Shown here piece after piece: positions 17,608 to 27,000 of a stretch of DNA of 64,000 nt. The position numbers and the translations under genes are program-made. The notes beneath the pieces are model-generated. The model ran no database searches and was not told the origin of the DNA. It saw nothing but the letters and a program-made list of their open reading frames with translations. Location: positions 62,001 through 126,000 of the forward strand of contig NZ_PEDL01000006.1 of the NCBI RefSeq assembly GCF_002735925.1, written 5' to 3'. This DNA is from Sporanaerobium hydrogeniformans. Lineage in GTDB: Bacteria > Bacillota > Clostridia > Lachnospirales > Cellulosilyticaceae. Each line of letters begins with the position of its first letter. Positions within the stretch are counted from its first letter, which is position 1.

Positions 17608-18843
17608 TTAATAGAGTGGATATTTCGCAAGCAATGCGCTTACTTTCCCTTTGCATATCTCTTGATTTCCCTCAAAGTCCTTTAGAGTTAAGAAAATGAT
17701 TTCTGCAATCTCGTCCATATCTATTTCTTTCATTCCTCTTGTTGTAACAGCTGGTGTGCCAAGTCTTACACCACTTGTCACAAATGGAGAGGCTGGATCA
17801 AAAGGAATGGTGTTTTTATTACAAGTAATACCAATCTCATCAAGCATATGCTCTGCTTCTTTACCTGTTACATTCATATTCCTTACATCTAAGCTCATAA
17901 CATGGTTATCCGTACCACCTGAAACAATACGAAGGCCTCTGTTTGTTAAAGCAGCTGAAAGAGCCTGTGCATTTTTAATAATTTGCTCTTGATAAGCTTT
18001 AAACTCTTGACTCAAAGCTTCTTTAAAGCTTACTGCTTTTGCTGCAATTACATGCATAAGTGGTCCCCCTTGAATACCAGGGAAAATAGCCTTATCAATG
18101 ATTTGAGCATATTCCTTGCTACAAAGAATCATACCACCTCTAGGACCTCTTAAGGTTTTATGAGTGGTCGTTGTCACAAAGTGTGCATAAGGCACTGGAT
18201 TTGGATGAAGACCTGCTGCTACTAGACCAGCAATATGTGCCATATCTACCATAAGATAAGCTCCTACTTCATCTGCAATCTCTCTGAATTTCTTAAAGTC
18301 AATAATACGAGAGTAATTGCTTGCTCCTGCAATAATCATTTTAGGTTTTGCTTCTTTTGCCATTTCTCTTACTTTTTCATAATCAATACATTCTGTTTCA
18401 GCTGCTACCTCGTAAGAAACGATTTGATAATGTTTACCAGAAATATTTACTGGGCTACCATGAGTTAAATGCCCACCATGGCTTAAGTTCATACCCATTA
18501 CGGTGTCTCCTGGTTTAAGTACTGCAAAGAAAACAGCTTGATTGGCTTGTGAACCTGAGTTAGGTTGTACATTGGCATGTTCCGCACCAAAAAGCTCCTT
18601 TGCTCTTTCTCTTGCTAAATCTTCAACCTTATCTACAACTTCGCAACCACCATAGTAACGTTTACCTGGGTATCCTTCTGCATATTTGTTCGTAAGCGGA
18701 CTACCCATTGCTGCCATAACTGCTTCTGAAACAAAATTCTCAGATGCAATAAGTTCGATTTTATTTCTCTGTCTATTGGTTTCCTCTACAATTAGCTCTG
18801 CAATTTCTGGGTCTACATTCTTCACTTGCTCTAATGAATACAT
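17608..18843 (-). CDS. glyA: Serine hydroxymethyltransferase
   Basis: PLP enzyme interconverting serine and glycine and supplying methylene-tetrahydrofolate. Its 411 residues are normal family length. Diagnostic segments are [20 protein letters not shown] (residues 52-71), HLTHGSPVN, and the PLP lysine in [14 protein letters not shown] (near residue 229). It is monocistronic with its own terminator. The ATG follows AGGGAGGTAAATC. Confidence 0.97.
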   Translation of the reverse strand: MYSLEQVKNVDPEIAELIVEETNRQRNKIELIASENFVSEAVMAAMGSPLTNKYAEGYPGKRYYGGCEVVDKVEDLARERAKELFGAEHANVQPNSGSQANQAVFFAVLKPGDTVMGMNLSHGGHLTHGSPVNISGKHYQIVSYEVAAETECIDYEKVREMAKEAKPKMIIAGASNYSRIIDFKKFREIADEVGAYLMVDMAHIAGLVAAGLHPNPVPYAHFVTTTTHKTLRGPRGGMILCSKEYAQIIDKAIFPGIQGGPLMHVIAAKAVSFKEALSQEFKAYQEQIIKNAQALSAALTNRGLRIVSGGTDNHVMSLDVRNMNVTGKEAEHMLDEIGITCNKNTIPFDPASPFVTSGVRLGTPAVTTRGMKEIDMDEIAEIIFLTLKDFEGNQEICKGKVSALLAKYPLY

Positions 18844-19007
18844 GATTTACCTCCCTTAGGATAGTTGTCAAATAACGAATCCTTCTTTTTAAAATGACTT
18901 TATAATATCATTCAAGAGAAGAACTTTATTTCTTTTAATATATCTTATTTCTTCTTATTTGTACACTACTTCATGAACATTATTTAAAATTACAAAAAAA
19001 TTGTTCG

Positions 19008-19589
19008 TTATTTATTGAGATAGGCTTCATAACCTCTTCTAAGTGCTTCCTTATTCATTGCAACAGTGTGTGGAGGGACGGTTTTCTCAATAATATCTTT
19101 CCATTCTTCTAGACTATCCCCAATATATGCTGCATATGCACCAATCATAATCATATTAACTACTTTTACATTTCCAATTTCTTCTGCAATAGCTAAAGCA
19201 TCAATGAGACATGTTTGCTCACAAGCTGCTTGAAGTTGTTCTAAGATAGCATCTGGATAAGTAGCTGCACCCATTACAACTGGCATAGGGTCAATACGCT
19301 GTGTATTTGCAATAACAACCCCATCTTTTTTAAGAAAAGGCATATAGCGTAGGGCTTCCAGCTTCTCAAAAGCAAAGATAATGTCTGCTTCACCAAGTTC
19401 TACAAGTGGTGAATATACCTTATCTCCATATTTTACTTGCATTACTACACTGCCTCCACGTTGTGCCATGCCATGTACTTCTGACATCTTCACATCATAA
19501 TTTTTGCTCATTGCATAGTTACCAATGATACGTCCTGTTAAAAGGGTTCCTTGTCCACCTACACCTACAATCAGTATATTCTTTGTCAT
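19008..19589 (-). CDS. iorB: Indolepyruvate:ferredoxin oxidoreductase beta subunit
   Basis: Gamma/beta-type subunit of the 2-oxoacid:ferredoxin oxidoreductase that oxidatively decarboxylates aromatic 2-oxoacids during amino acid fermentation. 193 residues from the chosen start (MTKNILIVGVGGQGTLLTG), which has AGAGGGGGGAAATAAA upstream and begins one base after the iorA stop. A longer frame to 19688 overlaps iorA and is unlikely. GVGGQGTLL and HGMAQRGGSVV are typical of the family. Confidence 0.94.
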   Translation of the reverse strand: MTKNILIVGVGGQGTLLTGRIIGNYAMSKNYDVKMSEVHGMAQRGGSVVMQVKYGDKVYSPLVELGEADIIFAFEKLEALRYMPFLKKDGVVIANTQRIDPMPVVMGAATYPDAILEQLQAACEQTCLIDALAIAEEIGNVKVVNMIMIGAYAAYIGDSLEEWKDIIEKTVPPHTVAMNKEALRRGYEAYLNK

Positions 19590-19590
19590 T

Positions 19591-21318
19591 TTATTTCCCC
19601 CCTCTATTAATAGCACCTTTGTGGCAAGTTGATGCGCAAAGCCCACAGCCTGCACAGAGGGCACGATTAATACTTGCATGTTTTTCACCTTTTTGAATAG
19701 CTGGGCAGCCCAATTTTAAACATAAACCACAATTGATACATTTCTCTTCTTCAATTTCAAAAACATCCCACTTTTCTTTGATGATGAGCTTACAAGGTGC
19801 TTGTGTAATGATAACGGATGGTTCTTCTTTTACTGTTTCTTCTTTTAAAGCCTTTTCTACAGCCTTCATATCATAAGCGTTAACAGCTACCACATTTGGA
19901 ATACCTATTGCCTTACAAAGTGCTACTAAATCCACAGTATAAGTTGGTTCTCCTTTTAGTGTTTTGCCTGTGGTTGGATTGTGTTGATGACCTGTCATAC
20001 CCGTAATGGAGTTATCTGCAATAATAAGGGTGGACATGCCTTTGTTATAAACCACATCAATAAGCCCTGTAATACCTGAGTGTATAAAGGTAGAATCACC
20101 AATAATTCCTACTACCTTTTTAGCAAATTCCTTGCCTCTTGCCTTTTCCATACCATGAGCCATACCTACACTGGCACCCATACAGACACAAGCGTCAATA
20201 GCATGATGAGGTGGCATAGAACCCAGCGTGTAACACCCAATATCTCCCATAACCGTTAAACCTAATTTCTTAATAACTGTATAGACGCCACGATGTGGAC
20301 AACCTGGGCAAAGTACAGGTGGTCTACCTGGAAGAGGTTGAGGACTTCTTGCTTCTGGTACCTCTAAGCCAAAAGCTACTTTAATTTGGCGAACAGTAAT
20401 TTCACCTTGTCTACCAAAAATTTCCTTACCTTTTGCCACTATTCCTAAAGCTTTTACCTGCTCCTCAATAACTGGTTCTAACTCTTCTACTATGTATACT
20501 TCTTTAAATCGACTAGCGAACTCTTTAATTGCTTCAAGTGGCAGTGGATTCACCATAGCTAATTTCATAATATTGGCTTTCACACCAGCTTCTTTTACAT
20601 ATTGATAGCTAATTCCACTGGTAATAATCCCTATCTCACTATCGTTTTCTTCTACTTTATAAAGACCTAATACTTTACTATCCTCAGCTAATTGGTTCAT
20701 GCGCTTTTCTACAACGATATGACGAGGCTTTGCATTCCCCGGTGTCATAACGTATTTAGGAATATCTTTTTTATACTCTTTTAAAGCTATTTGTTCTTTC
20801 TCTGCAAGTTCTACTACACCTTGTGAGTGAGAAACACGTGTTGTTAGTCTTAAAATCACAGGTGTATCATATTTTTCACTGATTTCCATACCAAGCTTTA
20901 CATATTCCTTACATTCTTGGCTATCTGAAGGCTCTAAAACAGGTACATTGGCAGCACGTGCAATCATACGTGTATCCTGTTCATTTTGTGAACTATGCAT
21001 CCCTGGATCATCTGCCACAAAAGCAACAAGTCCAGCATTTACTCCTGTATAAGCTACTGTAAAAAGTGGGTCTGCTGCAACATTTAATCCAACATGTTTC
21101 ATAGCTACAACACTTCTAGCTCCACCAAAAGAGCTACCAATAGCGACTTCCATGGCCACCTTTTCATTCGGAGCCCACTCAGCATATATATCATCATATT
21201 TAGCAATTAACTCTGTAATTTCAGTACTAGGCGTACCTGGATAAGCAGTTGCTACAGTTACTCCTGCCTCATAGACACCTCTAGCAATCGCTTCATTTCC
21301 CAGCATTAACTTTTTCAT
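19591..21318 (-). CDS. iorA: Indolepyruvate:ferredoxin oxidoreductase alpha subunit
   Basis: Catalytic TPP subunit, 575 residues. The N-terminal pyrimidine-binding domain contains AYPGTPSTEI. The TPP domain is around residues 345-500, with LCPGCPHRGVY, GDIGCYTLG and IIGDSTFIHSGITGL. Two [4Fe-4S] clusters are held by the C-terminal ferredoxin domain: CINCGLCLKLGC and CAGCGLCASTC. Electrons go to ferredoxin, which implies an anaerobic amino acid-fermenting lifestyle. The pair iorA-iorB forms an operon. Confidence 0.96.
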   Translation of the reverse strand: MKKLMLGNEAIARGVYEAGVTVATAYPGTPSTEITELIAKYDDIYAEWAPNEKVAMEVAIGSSFGGARSVVAMKHVGLNVAADPLFTVAYTGVNAGLVAFVADDPGMHSSQNEQDTRMIARAANVPVLEPSDSQECKEYVKLGMEISEKYDTPVILRLTTRVSHSQGVVELAEKEQIALKEYKKDIPKYVMTPGNAKPRHIVVEKRMNQLAEDSKVLGLYKVEENDSEIGIITSGISYQYVKEAGVKANIMKLAMVNPLPLEAIKEFASRFKEVYIVEELEPVIEEQVKALGIVAKGKEIFGRQGEITVRQIKVAFGLEVPEARSPQPLPGRPPVLCPGCPHRGVYTVIKKLGLTVMGDIGCYTLGSMPPHHAIDACVCMGASVGMAHGMEKARGKEFAKKVVGIIGDSTFIHSGITGLIDVVYNKGMSTLIIADNSITGMTGHQHNPTTGKTLKGEPTYTVDLVALCKAIGIPNVVAVNAYDMKAVEKALKEETVKEEPSVIITQAPCKLIIKEKWDVFEIEEEKCINCGLCLKLGCPAIQKGEKHASINRALCAGCGLCASTCHKGAINRGGK

Positions 21319-21511
21319 TACAATCCACCCTCTCTATCTCTTAATTCCAGTATTTTTGCAACTTATTATCATCATAACATCATTATTCTTTTATTTTCAA
21401 GCTTTTATCTATAATTTTAAATTGAATCGCTATTTTTTTATTTCTTCCTAGCTTTACACCCTAAATAAGAGAGAGTATACTTAAAAATATTATTGAGTAA
21501 AAGGAGTTATT

Positions 21512-22294
21512 ATGGAGCCATTATCTTGTCATGAGCAACTTCTTAATTTCGCTGTAAAAGCAGGCGAATTAATGTTAAAAAGTGGAGCTGAAATTTATCG
21601 TGTAGAAGATACAATTACACGCCTTTTAAAGGCAAGTCATTTTGAGTCAGTAGATACCTTTGTCATCCCTACAGGTATTATGGTGACCATTGAAGACACC
21701 TCCTTTTCCATGTGTACTAAAATAGCACGTGTTAAAAATCGTGTTACCCGTCTAGATAGAGTTGAACTTATTAATCAGCTTTCCAGGGATTACGTATTAG
21801 GGCTCATCTCCTTTGAAGAAGCCTCTAGTCGTCTTCAATCCATCGAGCAGGCAAAAACCTACTCGTCTTTAACAGTTAATTTATGGATTGGTATAAGCTG
21901 TGCCTTTTTTTCTATTATGTTTAAGGGTAATAGTATTGACTTCTTTATTTCTTTTTGTATTGGACTTGTGGTGGGTTCTATGCATGCTCGTCTTATGCAA
22001 AAAGAAATTGTCAACTATTTTGTGCTGTTTATCTGTTCACTCTTTATTGGTGTGAGTGTCATATGTGCTCACTTCCTCTTAGGTAACCGTATGAATATGG
22101 AATCCATTGTGATTGGTTGTATTATGCCCCTTTTACCTGGAGTTGCATTTACCAATGCTGTACGTGATGCCATTGGTGATGAACTCTTATCGGGCATCTC
22201 TAGGGCTACAGAAGCACTGCTTATAGCTGTATCTTTAGCTGCTGGAGTAGGTATTGCTCTTAGTTTTGGTTTTTGGATTGGAGGCATCTTATGA
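21512..22294 (+). CDS. Threonine/serine exporter, ThrE N-terminal half (DUF1212)
   Basis: A 260-residue protein. The N-terminal cytoplasmic region has the ThrE motif KSGAEIYRVEDTITR (residues 22-36), followed from about residue 120 by five helices. In Corynebacterium ThrE, this half and the next gene's product form one polypeptide; here they are split. The start has AAAAGGAG. It overlaps the next gene by ATGA, so the two are coupled. Divergent from iorA across a 190-base gap. Confidence 0.9.
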   Translation: MEPLSCHEQLLNFAVKAGELMLKSGAEIYRVEDTITRLLKASHFESVDTFVIPTGIMVTIEDTSFSMCTKIARVKNRVTRLDRVELINQLSRDYVLGLISFEEASSRLQSIEQAKTYSSLTVNLWIGISCAFFSIMFKGNSIDFFISFCIGLVVGSMHARLMQKEIVNYFVLFICSLFIGVSVICAHFLLGNRMNMESIVIGCIMPLLPGVAFTNAVRDAIGDELLSGISRATEALLIAVSLAAGVGIALSFGFWIGGIL

Positions 22295-22731
22295 TCAATC
22301 ATTTTATACTCAGTTTAATCAGTGCCTTTATTTCAACTATTGGCTTTTCTATTGTCTTTCATATTCAAAAAAAACATCTTTTAATTTGCGGTATTGTGGG
22401 CGCAGCAGGTTGGGCTGTTTATCTCATTGGTGAAGAGGTACATCTTTCCCCTGTAATCTCCACCTTTCTTGCTAGCCTCTTAGTAACACAGATTTCCTAT
22501 TTTCTAGCTCGTACACGTAAAACACCTGTTACTGTTTTTTTAATTGCCGGTATTATTCCTCTTGTTCCTGGGTTAGGTCTTTACCGCACTATGTACTCAC
22601 TCCTCACATCAGACTATTCAAAAGCTATAGAATACGCTATTCTCACTTTTGAGTTGGCAGGCGTTATTGCTGGTGCAATTGTCATCATTTCACTCCTTCC
22701 ACTTATTTGGCGGCCTAAAAAATCTAGATAA
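22291..22731 (+). CDS. Threonine/serine exporter, C-terminal half (DUF3815)
   Basis: A 146-residue membrane protein with about five helices, the second half of a split ThrE-type exporter. The segment IAGIIPLVPGLGLYRTMY (about residues 84-101) is the conserved loop that also occurs, as MPLLPGVAFTNAVRD, in the partner protein. I chose the ATG at 22291 (MINHFILSL), which overlaps the preceding stop as ATGA. A longer reading from 22273 lies wholly inside the upstream gene. Confidence 0.9.
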   Translation: MINHFILSLISAFISTIGFSIVFHIQKKHLLICGIVGAAGWAVYLIGEEVHLSPVISTFLASLLVTQISYFLARTRKTPVTVFLIAGIIPLVPGLGLYRTMYSLLTSDYSKAIEYAILTFELAGVIAGAIVIISLLPLIWRPKKSR

Positions 22732-22740
22732 ATACACTAA

Positions 22741-22799
22741 AAAGAGGTTATTGAAACAGAAGACGTATATGCCTTCTATTTCAATAACCTCTTTTTAGA
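22741..22799. terminator. Bidirectional terminator between thrE and degV
   Basis: A 16-bp perfect stem (22741-22756 with 22779-22794), extended inward by AGAAG/CTTCT, with T-runs on both sides. It separates two convergent genes. Confidence 0.88.
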
Positions 22800-22810
22800 G
22801 CTTTTTACAA

Positions 22811-23677
22811 CTAGCGCTTTTCTCCTTGGAAAAAGACAGCCACTGTACCTGGTCCTGCATGAGTGCCAACAACTGGTCCAATACAGTTCACAACAACGTC
22901 TTTTACACCTACTTCCTCTAAGAGTTGTTTTTTTAGCTCTTCAATGTCTTCCTCACAATCTCCATGACTTATGAAGACAACTTGTGCTTGTGGATTCACA
23001 ATGTTTTTCTTAACTCGATCCAGTAGCTCTCTGAGGGACTTTTTTCGTCCCTTCACCTTTGAAACAGGTATGAGACGTCCTTCCACATCTACCTGCAAAA
23101 TAGGTTTAATACTTAGGAGACTGCCCAGTGTAGCTGCTGTTTTAGAAACACGTCCTCCTCTATAAAGGTGGTTGAGATCTTCTACCGTAAACCAATGATT
23201 TATCTTAAGCTTGTTTGTTTCTATCCAATTAACAACAAATTCTTTATCTTTACCTTGCTTAATAAACTCACAAGCATAGTAAACAAGTAACCCTTGTCCA
23301 AGGGAGGCAGACTTGCTATCAATAATAGTAATATCAAAGTCTAGATTTTGTTGTTGAATTTCTTTAAGAGCTAAGCGTGCACTGTTTACACTTCCACTTA
23401 AAGCGGATGAAAAACCAATATAAATAATGCTTGTCTCAGTATCCGCATACCTTTTGAAATTCTCTTCATAGGTGTACTCATTCACTTGAGAAGTCGTTGG
23501 CATTTCTCCACTTCTCACTGCATTATAAAAATCCTTATAGGTTAAAGATCTCCCTAAATCATCTTCTCTATTCTCTCCTTGTAAATTAACTGTAAGAGGC
23601 AACACAATGATGTTGTTTTCTTTTACGTAACTATAAGGTAAATCACAGCATGAATCTGTCATCAATACTATTTTCAC
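22811..23677 (-). CDS. DegV family fatty-acid-binding protein
   Basis: A 288-residue cytoplasmic lipid-binding protein; DegV/FakB-type proteins present a fatty acid to FakA kinase. Family signatures are DSCCDLPYSYV at residues 8-18, TSQVNEYTYEE at about 61-71, YIGFSSALSGS (about 85-95), and ISHGDCEEDIEEL near residue 238. No fakA gene is nearby. It is monocistronic; substrate unknown. Confidence 0.92.
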   Translation of the reverse strand: MKIVLMTDSCCDLPYSYVKENNIIVLPLTVNLQGENREDDLGRSLTYKDFYNAVRSGEMPTTSQVNEYTYEENFKRYADTETSIIYIGFSSALSGSVNSARLALKEIQQQNLDFDITIIDSKSASLGQGLLVYYACEFIKQGKDKEFVVNWIETNKLKINHWFTVEDLNHLYRGGRVSKTAATLGSLLSIKPILQVDVEGRLIPVSKVKGRKKSLRELLDRVKKNIVNPQAQVVFISHGDCEEDIEELKKQLLEEVGVKDVVVNCIGPVVGTHAGPGTVAVFFQGEKR

Positions 23678-23873
23678 ATTTCTTCCCCCTTAGTTCATAG
23701 TCTATTCCTTCTTTATATTATAATAAATATTTCCACTTTTTTATAGGCATTCTTTTTATTTTCTTCACATTTTATTTGAAATAACTTGTTATGCTTAGAG
23801 AAGATATATTTTTTATGAGAAGCAAACCTTTTATGCCTTGCTTCTTTATCGACTCACACTTAAGGGAGGATTT

Positions 23874-25499
23874 ATGAAAAACAAGCTCTTTGCCTTATTA
23901 GGCGCACTACTTATTGTAGGGGTATTTGCTTATGTGCAACTACCTGTTTTAAAACCTGATTTTACTTCCTTGTATATGACAGTTATTTTATTCCTTGGAC
24001 TTTTTGGGTGCTTTTGTATGGACCGCAGTGCATTATGGATGCTTTCTAAAACCTCTAAGGTATGTTTTGGTCTTGCTGGTATTTTGTTTGTCTATGTTTT
24101 AGTCATTCCACCCATTACTTCTATTCCTTTTTTACATGCAAATAGCTATAGAAATCTTATTGGAGAGGTTACTGAAAGTAACTTTTCAGAGGATGTTAGC
24201 CCTGTTAGCGTAGAGGATATTCGCCTTGTTGATGAGCAAACAGCTATTCGCTTAGGTGATAAAAAGCTAGGTGAAATCCCTGCCCTTGGAAGTATCTCTA
24301 AATTAGGTGAATTTCATATTCAGAAAATAAAAGATGATCTTTACTGGGTTGCTCCTCTTGTTCATCGGGATATTATTAAATGGGTAACAAATCTCAGTGG
24401 AACCACTGGTTATATTATGGTTTCTGCAACGAATCCCCAAGATGTACAATTCGTTCAAGAATTAGATGGTAAACCTGTGAAAATCGTTTACCAGCCTGAC
24501 GCTTATTTGCACCAAGATTTAGCTCGTCACATGTATACCCATGGTTTTGCTAATGTTGGTCTTACAGATTTCACTTTAGAAATCAATGATGAAGGTCGGC
24601 CTTATTGGGTGGTTACCTTATACGAGCACAAAGTAGGCTATAGTGGTAGTGATGCCATTGGTGTAGCTACTGTAGATGCCCAAACTGGTGAAGTTGCAAG
24701 TTATACCCCTGAAAATGCACCTGAATGGGTAGACCGTATTCAACCTGAAAGTTTTATTGGAAAACAAATCAATGATTGGGGACTTTATATTAATGGCTTC
24801 CTTAACTCTCAAATTGCCGAAGAAGGTGTTCTTTTAGCTACTCCTGGCATGTCCCTTGTCTATGGTGAAGACGGTTCCTCTTACTGGTACACAGGTATTA
24901 CTTCTTCTGGCGCAGATGAATCTACTATTGGTTTTATGCTTGTTAATACCCGTACGAAAGAAGCTAAACTTTATAAACAGCCTGGAGCAACGGAAACAGC
25001 TACTATGCGCTCAGCTGAAGGAAAGGTACAAGAAAAAGGCTACAATGCTACCTTCCCTGTGATGTATAACATTTTAGGTACACCAACCTATGTGATGTCT
25101 CTTAAAGACAATGCAGGACTTATTAAAATGATTTCTTTTGTTTCTGTAGAAGATTATAGCTTGGTTGGCATTGGTGAAACGAAGCAAGCAGCCCTTAGAA
25201 GTTACAAGGAAGCTCTTAAGGCTAAGGGAAATGATATTTCTATTGCCGGTCAAGGTTCATCTACTCAGACAGTAGAAGGCTTAATCACCCGAATCAACCA
25301 AGATGTACAAAGCGGCAATACCTATTATTACTTTATGGTTGATAAGCTTCCTCATATTATCTTTAATGGTTCTTCTTCTCTTTCTAACGAACTTCCTGTT
25401 AGCCAAGTAGGAGACCCTATTAAAATTAGCTATGATAGCTACGATGATATAACTATTGATTTAATTAGCTTTGACAATTTAAATATTATAGCTGACTAG
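23874..25499 (+). CDS. Uncharacterised membrane-anchored protein, 541 residues
   Basis: I cannot name this family with confidence. The start at 23874 (MKNKLFALLGALLIVGVF) has AAGGGAGGATTT upstream; an in-frame ATG at 23838 has none. Three membrane helices lie in residues 1-105, then a large domain of about 430 residues, presumably extracytoplasmic. It has repeated beta-rich segments resembling PepSY-type folds, such as GVATVDAQTGEVASYTPENA. GKQINDWGLYINGFLNSQ and VYGEDGSSYWYTGITS are further distinctive segments. The C-terminal 70 residues look like a small beta barrel (VEGLITRINQDVQSGNTYYY). Large Bacillus and phage-type proteins with similar IxxVDxxTGE repeats exist, but no function is known to me. 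Confidence 0.75.
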   Translation: MKNKLFALLGALLIVGVFAYVQLPVLKPDFTSLYMTVILFLGLFGCFCMDRSALWMLSKTSKVCFGLAGILFVYVLVIPPITSIPFLHANSYRNLIGEVTESNFSEDVSPVSVEDIRLVDEQTAIRLGDKKLGEIPALGSISKLGEFHIQKIKDDLYWVAPLVHRDIIKWVTNLSGTTGYIMVSATNPQDVQFVQELDGKPVKIVYQPDAYLHQDLARHMYTHGFANVGLTDFTLEINDEGRPYWVVTLYEHKVGYSGSDAIGVATVDAQTGEVASYTPENAPEWVDRIQPESFIGKQINDWGLYINGFLNSQIAEEGVLLATPGMSLVYGEDGSSYWYTGITSSGADESTIGFMLVNTRTKEAKLYKQPGATETATMRSAEGKVQEKGYNATFPVMYNILGTPTYVMSLKDNAGLIKMISFVSVEDYSLVGIGETKQAALRSYKEALKAKGNDISIAGQGSSTQTVEGLITRINQDVQSGNTYYYFMVDKLPHIIFNGSSSLSNELPVSQVGDPIKISYDSYDDITIDLISFDNLNIIAD

Positions 25500-25544
25500 A
25501 CTCCTTATATTGTTATCTCTACCTCTTCTTATAGAAAAATAGTA

Positions 25545-25573
25545 TTGCATTTGTCCTTTGTTTTTGTTATGAT
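25545..25573 (+). promoter_or_regulatory. Promoter of the fluoride-riboswitch transcript
   Basis: TTGCAT (25545-25550) and TATGAT (25568-25573) are separated by 17 bases, placing the transcript start about ten bases before the aptamer. Confidence 0.65.
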
Positions 25574-25589
25574 GATTTCGTATTTATAT

Positions 25590-25686
25590 AAAGGGAATGA
25601 AGTGCTCCCTTGGGAAACCAAAACCGCTTATTAAGCTAATGACTTCTGTACATTCTTTGTTACAGGACTCATTGGCTTTTTTATGT
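25590..25686 (+). promoter_or_regulatory. Fluoride riboswitch (crcB motif) with terminator
   Basis: The aptamer follows the known layout: GGGAATGAAGTGCTCCC, then AAACCGCTTATTAAGC, then TAATGACTTCTG. GAAGT (in the first block) pairs with ACTTC (in the last), as GAGGCC/GGCCTC does in the Thermotoga example. Between the first and second blocks there is a small extra hairpin, TTGG-GAAA-CCAA (25610-25621). The expression platform is a terminator: AGCTAATGA-CTTCTGTA pairs with TACAGGAC-TCATTGGCT and is followed by six T. Because the terminator's 5' arm overlaps the aptamer, fluoride binding should prevent termination and switch the antiporter on. Confidence 0.88.
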
Positions 25687-25712
25687 TTATTATCTATTGA
25701 GGAGGCATTTTC

Positions 25713-26888
25713 ATGTTAACTAGTTTAGCTCTTATCTTTTTACTTGGTCTTATTTTAGGAAGTATTTTCTCTAAATTAAAACTCCCTAGCCTTTTAGGCA
25801 TGTTATTTACAGGTATTCTATTAGGCCCTTATGTGCTTAATAGATTAGATACTTCCATCCTATCTATTTCAGCTGATTTGAGACAACTAGCCTTAGTCAT
25901 TATTTTAACTCGGGCAGGTTTAGCTCTTAATACCCATGACTTAAAAAAAGTGGGACGTCCTGCTATCCTCATGTGTTTTATTCCTGCAGTTTTTGAAATA
26001 ATAGGCATCCTACTTCTTGCTCCCCCATTATTAGGAATCTCTTTACTTGATGCTGCCATCATGGGAACTGTTGTTGCTGCTGTCTCGCCAGCAGTCATTG
26101 TCCCCCGTATGTTAAAACTAATGGAAGAAGGGTACGGTGCTAAGAATAGTATACCCCAACTGATTATGGCCGGTGCCTCCGTGGATGATATTTTTGTGAT
26201 TGTATTATTTACCTCTTTCACTGCTTTGGCTGCAGGTGGAAGTTTCACACTGGCAACAATCCTTCAAATTCCCATTTCTATTATTTTAGGGATCGTCGTA
26301 GGTATTCTCTCAGGACTCGGATTAGTGATACTATTTAAAAACTTTCATATGAGAGACTCCGCTAAAACACTCATCTTATTAAGTATTGCTTTCTTACTCA
26401 TTGCTCTTGAAAAAGCACTTAAAGGAACCATTCCATTATCCGGATTATTGGCAGTTATGAGTATGGGGGCAACGCTTTTCCAAAAATATACTCCTCTTGC
26501 CAAACGTTTATCTAGTAAATTTTCTAAACTATGGGTAGGTGCTGAAATCTTACTCTTTGTGTTAGTTGGAGCAACCGTTGATCTGAAATATGCTGCCTCA
26601 GCAGGCATTATCGCTCTTTTTATTATATTAGGAGCTCTCCTCTTTAGGATGTTAGGCGTATTTCTCTGTCTCTTAAAAACAAATTTATCTTTAAAGGAAA
26701 GGATATTTTGTATGATTGCCTACTGTCCAAAAGCAACTGTTCAAGCAGCCATCGGTTCTATCCCCCTTGCTATGGGACTCGGTTGTGGTCAGATTGTTTT
26801 AACCGTGGCTGTCCTTTCTATCCTTATAACAGCACCTTTAGGCGCTTTAGGTATAGATATAAGTTATAAACACTTCTTAGAACACTAA
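25713..26888 (+). CDS. Cation/proton antiporter under fluoride control
   Basis: A 391-residue membrane protein of the monovalent cation:proton antiporter superfamily with about twelve helices. The conserved acidic pair is in GASVDDI (Asp158-Asp159), the position of the ion-binding aspartates in CPA families. Na+/H+ antiporter-like genes are among those reported downstream of fluoride riboswitches, next to CrcB and CLC-F. A role in fluoride resistance, by fluoride or proton exchange or by pH balance, is therefore inferred from the riboswitch. No crcB or eriC gene is in the window. ATG after GAGGAGG. Confidence 0.9.
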   Translation: MLTSLALIFLLGLILGSIFSKLKLPSLLGMLFTGILLGPYVLNRLDTSILSISADLRQLALVIILTRAGLALNTHDLKKVGRPAILMCFIPAVFEIIGILLLAPPLLGISLLDAAIMGTVVAAVSPAVIVPRMLKLMEEGYGAKNSIPQLIMAGASVDDIFVIVLFTSFTALAAGGSFTLATILQIPISIILGIVVGILSGLGLVILFKNFHMRDSAKTLILLSIAFLLIALEKALKGTIPLSGLLAVMSMGATLFQKYTPLAKRLSSKFSKLWVGAEILLFVLVGATVDLKYAASAGIIALFIILGALLFRMLGVFLCLLKTNLSLKERIFCMIAYCPKATVQAAIGSIPLAMGLGCGQIVLTVAVLSILITAPLGALGIDISYKHFLEH

Positions 26889-26923
26889 TATTACTTACAC
26901 TTCCCCTATCTATTTTTTCAAAT

Positions 26924-27000
26924 AACTAAATTTCAGTTTGTTGAGGTGTTTTACACATTAGACTACTAAAAAGAAAGGGATAGGGGTGTTCTCAGGGCCC
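26924..27000 (-). other. Conserved 3' flank of structured RNA copy A
   Basis: Read on the minus strand after the closing stem, this stretch shows ACACCCCT, a T-rich run (CCCTTTCTTTTT), and at its end CAACAAACTGAAATTTA. Copy B shows the same three blocks in the same order at nearly the same distance. The closing 19-bp stem plus the T-run may act as terminator; the distal block is unexplained. Confidence 0.6.

Noticed and set aside
19590-19688. Longer start of iorB at 19688
   Set aside because: It would overlap iorA by about 100 bases and adds residues not seen in the family; the start at 19589 has a strong ribosome binding site.
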